Below are positions 1 to 5,535 of a DNA stretch of 9,585 bases, piece after piece (position 1 is the first letter of the stretch; every line of letters begins with the position of its first letter). The notes beneath the pieces are model-generated. The model was not told the DNA's origin. It did no database searches and saw only the letters and a program-made list of their open reading frames with translations. The stretch lies in contig JAKPIR010000189.1 of assembly GCA_029549705.1 (NCBI GenBank), positions 1 through 9,585 of the forward strand, given 5' to 3'. This stretch comes from Pseudomonadota bacterium. Lineage in GTDB: Bacteria > Pseudomonadota > Gammaproteobacteria > Burkholderiales > Methylophilaceae. The translations under genes were made by a program, and so were the position numbers.

Positions 1-2
1 GT

Positions 3-626
3 TCGCCGGTGGCACTTTATTTGGCGGCAAGCGGTGTGGGCATGCTGACAATCTGCGATTTTGATGTGGTGGATTTAACCAATTTGCAGCGGCAAATCAT
101 TCATACCACGCAAAGTATTGGTATCAATAAGGCGGTTTCAGCACAGCAAACCTTGTATGAAATTAACCCGGATGTGAACATTAAAACCATTCAGAAAAAA
201 TCAACAGAACAAGAGTTGACGGATTTAGTAGCAAAGGCGGATGTTGTGATTGATTGCTCAGACAACTTTGCTACGCGATACGCGCTCAACAGGCTGTGCG
301 TGCAGTTGCAAAAACCGCTGGTTTCGGGAGCGGCGTTAAAGTTTGAGGGGCAAATTACGGTCTACGATATGCGCTCTGGCACCAGCCCCTGTTATCACTG
401 TTTGTTCCCCGATAATGGTGAAGACACCGATTTACGTTGTGCGACCAATGGCGTTTTTTCGCCTTTGGTTGGGATGGTTGGCACAGTACAGGCGGCTGAA
501 GCGCTAAAAATTTTGATGGGGATAGGCGAGAGTCTGCAAGGGCGATTATTGCTGTTAGATGCACTGTCAATGGAGTGGCGCACAATCAAGCTGAAGAAAG
601 ACACTGCTTGTAGCGTATGTGCTTAA
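3..626 (+). CDS. moeB: MoeB/ThiF/HesA-family adenylyltransferase (5' end cut by window)
   Basis: E1-like enzyme that adenylates the C-terminal glycine of a small sulfur carrier such as MoaD or ThiS, acting in the cytoplasm in molybdopterin or thiamine synthesis. The frame is open to the left edge; the first residues SPVALYLAASGVG look like the end of the nucleotide-binding glycine loop, so about 40 N-terminal residues are missing and the GTG at 9 is not a real start. Visible family motifs are the DVVDLTNLQRQ segment, DCSDNFATRYALN, and RCATNGVFSPLVGMVGTVQA, whose Cys codon at 438-440 matches the conserved active-site cysteine position. Two CxxC zinc pairs are present: CYHC (390-401) and CSVC at the extreme C-terminus (609-620). 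No partner gene is visible, so MoeB, ThiF or a generic HesA role cannot be separated; the symbol is the commonest assignment. The gene ends 5 bases before a REP doublet and faces qmcA convergently. Confidence 0.85.
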   Translation, partial: SPVALYLAASGVGMLTICDFDVVDLTNLQRQIIHTTQSIGINKAVSAQQTLYEINPDVNIKTIQKKSTEQELTDLVAKADVVIDCSDNFATRYALNRLCVQLQKPLVSGAALKFEGQITVYDMRSGTSPCYHCLFPDNGEDTDLRCATNGVFSPLVGMVGTVQAAEALKILMGIGESLQGRLLLLDALSMEWRTIKLKKDTACSVCA

Positions 627-631
627 GTCGA

Positions 632-710
632 TGTAGGAGCGATCTTTAGATCGCGAAAGCTATATAGCTCAAACCACCAGCGCATTCGCGATATAAATAT
701 CGCTCCTACA
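632..710. repeat. REP doublet (REPIN-like) in convergent intergenic gap
   Basis: Two 26-base REP-type sequences lie head to head. The left one (632-657) begins TGTAGGAGCGA and ends TCGCGAA. The right one (685-710) is the inverted counterpart, beginning TTCGCGAT and ending CGCTCCTACA. Each has its own small palindrome (GATC..GATC-type on the left, GATAT..ATATC on the right), and the outer arms can pair with each other over the whole 79 bp. The TGTAGGAGCGA head and GCGAA tail match the REP family mobilised by RAYT (TnpA_REP) transposases in many proteobacteria. It fills the gap between two convergent genes, a typical REP position, and could stabilise or terminate both transcripts. No RAYT gene is in the window. 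Confidence 0.8.
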
Positions 711-721
711 TGTTTTTGAAG

Positions 722-1564
722 TTATTTCCCGCCCACTAGGCTTTTAACTGCACCAACCAAATCGCCTGGCATCATGACAATTTTGCTGTTTTCCGAGTCG
801 GAAATTTTCTGCAACGCGGTAATGTAGCGGTCACCCAATAAAAACATCGCAGAGGCGTTGTTTTCTTTTACGGCTTCGGTAATGAATTTAATGGATTCAG
901 CAGAAGCTTTGGCGGCAACCATTTGTGCTTCAGCATCTTTACGTGCAGCTTCAAGCCGCGCTTCAGCGTTTAAAATGAGCGATTGTTTAGCGCCTTCAGC
1001 TTCTGTCACTACGGCCACACGTTCACGTTCGGCTGCAGCTTGGCGCTCCATCGCATCTTGCATATTTGGTGATGGTTTTATGTCTTGAATTTCAACCGAT
1101 TTAACCGTTAAGCCCCAATCAAGCGCCTCATCGGCAATCGCGGTTTTGAGCTCACTTTTAATGCGGTCGCGTGAAGTGAGCGCTTGGTTTAAGTCCATGC
1201 CACCAATAATTGAACGCAAGCTGGTTTGTACCATATTGCGCATGGCTTCTCTAAAGTTTTCAATGCCATACACTGCACGTTCAATCTTAGAAACTTTAAT
1301 AAAGGCCACGGCATTGGCCAAAATCACCGCATTGTCACGCGTAATGACCTCTTGCTCGGGCACGTCTAAAATGATGTCTTTAGTGGTGACTTTATAGGTG
1401 ACTTTTGTAAAAATTGGGTTAATCACATGCAAACCAGGAGAGAGCACGCCTGCAAACTTACCAAGGCGCTCCACCACCCACTCTTCACCCTGTGGCACAA
1501 TGCGTATGCCTTTAAAGGCTAATATCACCGCCACAACGACTAAAATACCAGATAATTCAAACAT
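722..1564 (-). CDS. qmcA: Stomatin-like SPFH/band 7 protein (QmcA family)
   Basis: Membrane-anchored SPFH protein of 280 residues, close to E. coli QmcA (about 305). Members form large oligomeric cages or microdomains on the inner membrane and are linked to membrane protein quality control. One N-terminal hydrophobic helix (residues 5-18) is followed by the family signature VPQGEEWVVERLGKF (23-37) and PGLHVINPIF (43-52), then the SPFH domain to about 190. An Ala/Glu/Lys-rich coiled-coil stretch with EAEGAKQ and EARLEAARKDAEA covers 170-225, and a C-terminal KIVMMPGDL motif (261-269) matches the KVVMMP segment of QmcA. The ATG has an AAAGG ribosome site 9-13 bases upstream. It lies 56 bp after nfeD on the same strand, so the two are almost certainly co-transcribed, as in the E. 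coli qmcA-ybbJ pair. Start and product are secure; the exact substrate is not known. Confidence 0.92.
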   Translation of the reverse strand: MFELSGILVVVAVILAFKGIRIVPQGEEWVVERLGKFAGVLSPGLHVINPIFTKVTYKVTTKDIILDVPEQEVITRDNAVILANAVAFIKVSKIERAVYGIENFREAMRNMVQTSLRSIIGGMDLNQALTSRDRIKSELKTAIADEALDWGLTVKSVEIQDIKPSPNMQDAMERQAAAERERVAVVTEAEGAKQSLILNAEARLEAARKDAEAQMVAAKASAESIKFITEAVKENNASAMFLLGDRYITALQKISDSENSKIVMMPGDLVGAVKSLVGGK

Positions 1565-1620
1565 AATGCGCTACCTTTCAGTTGGTTTAAACAATTTTAA
1601 TTAACATTAAAAACAGTGTG

Positions 1621-2064
1621 TTAGTGGGCCTTCACGCGCAAAGCGTTACCTTCAACGGCAATCACTTCCGCTTGTCTGCCTACCTCAATTGCCTCATTAG
1701 AAACGGCATCCCACTCTCGGCTGCCCATCACGCCTTGGGTGAATTGTATGCGGCCCGTTTGTGATGGGCTGATTGGCACAATGATGGTGCCGGTGCGGCC
1801 GATTTCTTCACCTTGTGATTGCCCCACGCGATGGTCAACACTGGTTTTTTTGTAATAGTTGCGCCAAATGAATAATGCCCCAATCGATAGCACAGAGAAT
1901 AAAATCAGTTGCGTGCTTACGTTTAAATCAGGCACTAGCCAAGTTAAAACAGCAAGAATAATGGCCGCAACGCCAAACCATAGCACATAAAATGTGCCAG
2001 TCGCCATTTCGGCTGCCAGCAACACCAAACCGATAACACCCCAAACCCACATTGCTTCAGTCAT
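1621..2064 (-). CDS. Short NfeD-family membrane protein (YbbJ-like)
   Basis: A 147-residue partner of SPFH proteins. Three hydrophobic helices are visible (about 6-22, 26-44 and 50-67), followed by a cytoplasmic beta-rich OB-fold domain (about 88-145) containing GRTGTIIVPISPSQTGRIQF and the closing GRQAEVIAVEGNALRVK pattern of NfeD. It is the short form, without the N-terminal ClpP-like serine protease of long NfeD (NfeD1b) proteins, and has a length like YbbJ (about 150). The ATG is preceded by AAAGGA with a six-base spacer, a good ribosome site, and a sigma70-type promoter lies 37 bp further out. It is the first gene of the nfeD-qmcA operon. In this family NfeD is thought to bind and stabilise the SPFH oligomer; that role here is inferred from synteny. 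Confidence 0.9.
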   Translation of the reverse strand: MTEAMWVWGVIGLVLLAAEMATGTFYVLWFGVAAIILAVLTWLVPDLNVSTQLILFSVLSIGALFIWRNYYKKTSVDHRVGQSQGEEIGRTGTIIVPISPSQTGRIQFTQGVMGSREWDAVSNEAIEVGRQAEVIAVEGNALRVKAH

Positions 2065-2100
2065 ATTTGTCCTTTTTTTATTGACTAACGATGATGGGCT

Positions 2101-2129
2101 ATTATGGCATAGAAAATTAAGCGCGTGAA
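2101..2129 (-). promoter_or_regulatory. Predicted sigma70 promoter of nfeD-qmcA
   Basis: On the minus strand TTCACG (2129-2124) is followed after exactly 17 bases by CATAAT (2106-2101), giving four of six and five of six matches to the consensus boxes. Transcription would begin near 2094, leaving a leader of about 30 bases that contains the AAAGGA ribosome site. Sequence-only prediction. Confidence 0.5.
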
Positions 2130-2196
2130 AGCGTAGCCAAGGCTTTGTTTAGTGTGCGGACATGTAAAAATTGTAATTTTTGACCAAGAAATCACC

Positions 2197-2257
2197 CGAG
2201 GATTTTTTGATGCTCTGAGAGCCTTTATTTATAAGGCTTGCAGAGCATTAAAAAAGG
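2197..2257 (-). repeat. 61-bp hairpin repeat, copy 1
   Basis: On the minus strand this begins CCTTTTTTA and ends ATCCTCG, and it aligns without gaps to the copies at 3828-3888 and 8457-8517. Arms of 16 bases (2248-2233 pairing with 2225-2210) enclose the seven-base loop ATAAATA; two internal mismatches occur where the other arms read CA/TG. This copy sits between two divergent promoters, so it terminates neither neighbouring gene. Confidence 0.85.
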
Positions 2258-2465
2258 TTATGTGTCAAAGTTGAGCAAAAAAGCCGAATTCTTAAGCTAA
2301 ATTACAGTGGTACTCATGCGTTAATTGTCATGCGTGGCCAGGCTATTTTGCAATCAAAATTACAAAAGGCATCTGTCAGAGCAGTTTTTTATGGGGGCGT
2401 TGCAACATTTTTAATGCTAATGCGTTAAAAATAAACGTTAAATTTGATTATGACGTGCAAGAAAT

Positions 2466-2493
2466 TTGTTCGAAGCGCTCAAGTTGTTAGAAT
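2466..2493 (+). promoter_or_regulatory. Possible promoter of the photolyase-like gene
   Basis: TAGAAT (2488-2493, five of six to the -10 consensus) carries an extended TGT immediately upstream. TTGTTC at 2466-2471 lies 16 bases before it. Initiation near 2500 would give a leader of about 50 bases with no strong ribosome site. Weak alternatives such as TATAAC at 2517-2522 also exist, so this is tentative. Confidence 0.33.
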
Positions 2494-2551
2494 ATATGAC
2501 GTGAAAATAGTACACTTATAACAAAAGCGAGAAAAAGTAAATTTCTGTTAA

Positions 2552-3781
2552 ATGAAGCCAGCACAAAAACTGATTATTCCTAGCGATCGAGGTGAGCGGT
2601 GGCATTATATTAAGCGCATGTTTTCATCCGCCCAGGGGCCAGACTTGGACTTTAATTGGGCGGGAGGGCGATCAAATGGGCTTAAAAAACTGCATAGTAT
2701 TGATGTTGCCACTTACGCGCGTAACCGTAATTTCTTAAACGGGGCGGTCACGCATCTTTCACCTTATATTCGTCATGGCTGCATTACCTTGCCGGAGGCA
2801 TTTAATTATGTCAAAAAGCAAAATGCGCCGCTGGCCGATAGATTGCTGATGCAATTGGCATGGCGCGAGTATTGGCAACAAGTCTGGTTTGCGCAAGGCG
2901 ATGCAATTTTTAGCGAATTAGAGCCAGCAAAAGTCGTGCTTGGCTATCAGCCCATGGCAGACGATATCTTAAAAGGTAAAACCGGTTTACCGTGTATGGA
3001 TGCCTTTATTGCCGACCTCATTAAAACTGGGTATGTACATAATCATGCCCGCATGTGGTTGGCAAGTTACATTGTGCATCACCGAAAAATTGACTGGCGT
3101 GCCGGGGCCGATTGGTTTGAAGCGCACTTGCTCGATGGTGACTTTGCCAGCAATCATCTTTCATGGCAGTGGGTGGCTTCAACGTTCAGTTCTAAGCCTT
3201 ATTTCACCAATAAAGAGAGTCTAAGCCGTTTTACTGGTGAGCAATATTGCGCGGGCTGCTTGGCGCAATGCCCGTTTAATGCCAGTTATGAAGTATTGAG
3301 CAGCAAATTGTTTGACCAGTCGATATCGCCCGCGGCCAAGCAATACGTCATCACGCATTTGCCTAAAAAGGCGGTTTCTACATCTACGGCCATGGCCGTG
3401 TTTGTGCATGATGAAATGCTGTCAGCCGCTAACCCATTGCTTGAAAAGCCTTTTCCTAAAATCTTTGTGTTTGACCCGCAAATTCATGGTACATGGTCGC
3501 TCAACCGCCTGCAGTTTGTCGCGGATTGCCTCAGTGAAATGAAAGATGTAGAAGTATGGCTGGGTGACACCTATGAAGTGCTGTTAAACCGCGGTGTCGG
3601 CCGAGTCATCACACTAGAGACGCCCCATCGGCGCATTCGGGAACTGCTTGAGCCGTTTGTGCCAAAATATGAACCAGTGGCTAAATTGGCCAAAGTTGAA
3701 GTGAGCGCGCAACGCCTAAAACGCTTTTCTCGCTATTGGGAGAAAGTGGGCCCGCATCTGCTACATTCAATCGTAGCCTAA
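2552..3781 (+). CDS. Photolyase/cryptochrome-like FAD-binding protein with reversed domain order
   Basis: Flavoprotein of 409 residues related to photolyases and cryptochromes. The FAD-binding helical domain comes first: NGAVTHLSPYIRHG (63-76), LAWREYW (102-108), KTGLPCMDAFI (143-153), YVHNHARMWLASYIVH (161-176) and WRAGADWFEAHLLDGDFASN (182-201), then SWQWVAST (204-211). In ordinary photolyases this domain follows an alpha/beta antenna domain. Here the alpha/beta-like part appears afterwards: AVFVHDEMLSAANPLL (282-297), KIFVFDP (303-309), WSLNRLQFVADCLSEM (315-330), VEVWLGDTYEVLL (333-345), resembling the WFRRDLRLxDNxAL, VFVxDP, RxxFxxxSL and GDPxxVL elements of a photolyase N-terminus. W205 and W182 keep the 23-residue spacing of E. 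coli W382 and W359. Cysteines 233, 236 and 240 form CxxCxxxCP next to the FAD domain. The ATG has no clear ribosome site; Met23 is an alternative start. FAD binding is likely; whether it repairs DNA or senses light cannot be told. Confidence 0.85.
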   Translation: MKPAQKLIIPSDRGERWHYIKRMFSSAQGPDLDFNWAGGRSNGLKKLHSIDVATYARNRNFLNGAVTHLSPYIRHGCITLPEAFNYVKKQNAPLADRLLMQLAWREYWQQVWFAQGDAIFSELEPAKVVLGYQPMADDILKGKTGLPCMDAFIADLIKTGYVHNHARMWLASYIVHHRKIDWRAGADWFEAHLLDGDFASNHLSWQWVASTFSSKPYFTNKESLSRFTGEQYCAGCLAQCPFNASYEVLSSKLFDQSISPAAKQYVITHLPKKAVSTSTAMAVFVHDEMLSAANPLLEKPFPKIFVFDPQIHGTWSLNRLQFVADCLSEMKDVEVWLGDTYEVLLNRGVGRVITLETPHRRIRELLEPFVPKYEPVAKLAKVEVSAQRLKRFSRYWEKVGPHLLHSIVA

Positions 3782-3827
3782 GTTTTTGGCGGTTAATTTT
3801 CATCATTTCAACGTTTTTTTCAGCCAA

Positions 3828-3888
3828 CCTTTTTCGATGCCCTGCGAGCCTTATAAATAAAGGCTTACAGGGCATTAAATTTTTCTCG
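3828..3888 (+). repeat. 61-bp hairpin repeat, copy 2
   Basis: Begins CCTTTTTCG and ends TTTCTCG. Arms 3837-3852 and 3860-3875 pair around the loop ATAAATA. Its outer stem reads GCCCTG/CAGGGC where the other two copies read GCTCTG/CAGAGC, a compensatory pair change. The stem is followed by a T-run (3880-3884), so this copy could terminate the photolyase-like transcript, which ends 46 bp upstream. Confidence 0.87.
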
Positions 3889-3936
3889 TAGATGTTGAGT
3901 GGTTTTGTGCGCTTATTTTTTTCAACAAAATATCGT

Positions 3937-3942
3937 TATAAT
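3937..3942 (+). promoter_or_regulatory. lemA: Predicted -10 box of the lemA operon
   Basis: A perfect TATAAT lies 61 bases before the lemA start and just after hairpin copy 2. The matching -35 region (around 3914-3919) is only a T-rich tract with little consensus, so the promoter may need an activator or depend on the upstream A/T tract. Expected start of transcription is near 3949. Confidence 0.5.
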
Positions 3943-4003
3943 GGCTTTAAGTTGAGTCGTTTTTAGAATTTTCAAAAGCACGTCAGTTAATAAAGGAAAT
4001 ATT

Positions 4004-4564
4004 GTGATTACTTTAGTGATTTTAGCCATCGTTGCCATTTATTTTGTCATTACCTACAACGGCTTGGTCAACATTAAGCACAATGTTGAAAAGGCTTGGG
4101 CAAATATTGATGTGCTGCTCAAGCAGCGCCATGACGAACTGCCTAAACTGGTAGACACCTGCAAACAGTACATGAAGTTTGAGCAAGAGACCTTAGAAAA
4201 AGTCATTCAGGCACGTTCGCGCGTTTCAGATGCGCGTGAGTCACACAATGTGGCCGCCCTTGGTGTTGCAGAAAATGCGCTCAGAAGCGGCCTTGGCCAA
4301 TTATTTGCACTGGCCGAATCCTACCCAGAACTCAAAGCCAACGAGCAGTTCCTGCATTTGCAGTCACGGATTAGCGGGCTGGAAAATGCCATTGCTGACA
4401 GGCGCGAGTTTTATAATGACAGTGTGAATATTAATAATGTCAGAATCGAGCAGTTTCCAGATTTAATCGTCGCGAAGTTGTTCAACTTCAAAGCGGCAGA
4501 ATTGTTAAGATTTGCCAGCGAAGAACTCAAGGATGTGGACATCAGCCAACGCTTTAACGGTTAA
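4004..4564 (+). CDS. lemA: LemA family membrane protein
   Basis: A 186-residue LemA protein: one N-terminal membrane helix (2-17), a very short outer or N-terminal tail, and a long alpha-helical bundle in the cytoplasm. Diagnostic segments are YNGLVNIKHNVEKAWANIDV (18-37), LKQRHDELPKLVDT (39-52), ESYPELKANEQFLHLQ (105-120) and the signature block from ISGLENAI (123-130) through YNDSVNINNVR (137-147) to FPDLIVAKLFNF (151-162). The start is GTG, supported by AAAGGA (3992-3997) with a six-base gap. There is no lipobox. The function of LemA is poorly defined; family members are tied to envelope stress and to neighbouring membrane proteins. The following gene begins 8 bases after the stop, so the two form an operon. 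Product call is secure; the role is not. Confidence 0.93.
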   Translation: MITLVILAIVAIYFVITYNGLVNIKHNVEKAWANIDVLLKQRHDELPKLVDTCKQYMKFEQETLEKVIQARSRVSDARESHNVAALGVAENALRSGLGQLFALAESYPELKANEQFLHLQSRISGLENAIADRREFYNDSVNINNVRIEQFPDLIVAKLFNFKAAELLRFASEELKDVDISQRFNG

Positions 4565-4572
4565 GTTCAGCC

Positions 4573-5463
4573 ATGTGGCAAGCGCTGCGCGGTCACTACA
4601 TTGAGACCATTACCTCTGCAGGTTATTTAGGCATCATCGCTTTTGCGGTAAATACCTATCAGCATGACACGGGTCATTTATCGTTAGTCCTGCTGGCAGC
4701 AATCAGTGTCTTTGCCTGGATTTCAACCACCAAACGCATGCGCGCAATTGCCGATATTGCCACATCACGCATCGGTTCGGCCGCACAAGGTTATGTCGAG
4801 TTATACGGCCGTGCCAGTGCGCATGCAGATAATCTCATTAAAAGCCCACTTAGCGGCATGCCTTGTATCTGGTTTCGCTACTGGGTGTATTCCAAAGAAA
4901 ACAGTAAACGTGAATGGCGAGAAGTCAGCCGTGGCGTGAGTGACACAACATTCGAGATTAGCGACCACACAGGCAAATGCCAAGTTGACCCAGACGATGC
5001 AGAGGTGATTTCACCCGACCGGCGTGTCAGCTATCAAGGTGTTTATAAACATGTGGAGGAGTTACTGTACGCGGGCGGCTCAGTGTATGTGCTGGGTGAA
5101 TTTTCTACCATCGGCGGGGCGAATTCAGTCCTTAACGTAAAAGAAGATGTGGGGGCGTTACTCGCGGATTGGAAAAAGGATCCAGCGCAGCTCAAGAAAC
5201 GCTTCGACTTAGACGGCAATGGCGAGATTGATACGCAGGAATGGGAATTGGCACGCAAAGCCGCTAAGCGTGAAATTGAACATTTGCATCGCGAAATTCG
5301 CAAAGAATCAGGCGTGCATATTATTCGAGCCCCACGTGATCGCCGACTGTTTTTAATTTCAAGCATGTCACCACAAAAACTCAGACAGCGCTACCAAAGG
5401 TGGAGCTATTTTCACTTTGTGATGTTGGTTTTGTCGGTTGGGGTATTTATCTGGCTGTTATGA
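4573..5463 (+). CDS. GIDE-domain (MULAN/MAPL-like) membrane protein with EF-hand
   Basis: A 296-residue membrane protein of the bacterial GIDE family, often labelled 'E3 ubiquitin ligase family' because the fold is shared with the intermembrane-space domain of mitochondrial MULAN/MAPL. No RING domain is present, so ligase activity should not be assumed. Two hydrophobic helices (about 16-29 and 36-51) and a final one (278-296) bracket a soluble part. GIDE hallmarks include GYVELYGRA (73-81), SPLSGMPCIWFRYWVYSKE (91-109), W..VSRGVSDTTFEISDHTGKCQVDPDDAEV and AGGSVYVLGEFSTIGG (167-182). Between these and the last helix lies a textbook EF-hand loop, DLDGNGEIDTQE (212-223), flanked by charged helices. 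It follows lemA by 8 bp and lacks its own ribosome site, suggesting translational coupling. LemA-GIDE adjacency is recurrent in proteobacteria as far as I recall. Calcium binding is predicted from the loop, not shown. Confidence 0.85.
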   Translation: MWQALRGHYIETITSAGYLGIIAFAVNTYQHDTGHLSLVLLAAISVFAWISTTKRMRAIADIATSRIGSAAQGYVELYGRASAHADNLIKSPLSGMPCIWFRYWVYSKENSKREWREVSRGVSDTTFEISDHTGKCQVDPDDAEVISPDRRVSYQGVYKHVEELLYAGGSVYVLGEFSTIGGANSVLNVKEDVGALLADWKKDPAQLKKRFDLDGNGEIDTQEWELARKAAKREIEHLHREIRKESGVHIIRAPRDRRLFLISSMSPQKLRQRYQRWSYFHFVMLVLSVGVFIWLL

Positions 5464-5519
5464 ACCACAATTTTTAAGATGACTGCCCGCTAGACTAACG
5501 CAAAAGCCGCATAAGCCTG

Positions 5520-5528
5520 TGTTAAAAT
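5520..5528 (+). promoter_or_regulatory. valS: Extended -10 promoter directly before valS
   Basis: TGTTAAAAT is a TGn extended -10 box ending 7 bases before the valS ATG at 5536, with no recognisable -35. The start of transcription would fall at about 5535, so the message would be leaderless or nearly so, consistent with the lack of a purine-rich ribosome site before the ATG. Read-through from the lemA operon is an alternative source of transcript. Confidence 0.4.
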
Positions 5529-5535
5529 TGCGCTT

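Larger units (their letters stand above)
2065..2551. other. 487-bp divergent intergenic region
   Basis: AT-rich spacer between the nfeD and photolyase-like starts. It holds the nfeD promoter (2101-2129), one 61-bp hairpin repeat (2197-2257), and a possible promoter for the rightward gene (2466-2493). The nonamer ATGCGTTAA occurs at 2316-2324 and 2420-2428, with a further ATGCGT at 2330-2335. No convincing small coding frame or RNA gene is seen. The length is unusual beside the tight spacing elsewhere in the window and would fit a regulated promoter region. Confidence 0.6.

Noticed and set aside
9..11. GTG as the start of the MoeB-like gene
   Set aside because: The frame is open to the window edge and the residues just before it (SP) continue the family's nucleotide-binding loop, so the real start lies outside.
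2484..2522. A MerR/LitR-type light-regulated operator before the photolyase-like gene
   Set aside because: No clear inverted repeat inside a 19-20 base spacer was found, so the idea rests only on gene function.
5043..5366. A 107-residue minus-strand frame inside the GIDE gene
   Set aside because: It lies antisense to the EF-hand and GIDE motifs and its Ser/Arg/Cys-rich composition is typical of a shadow frame.
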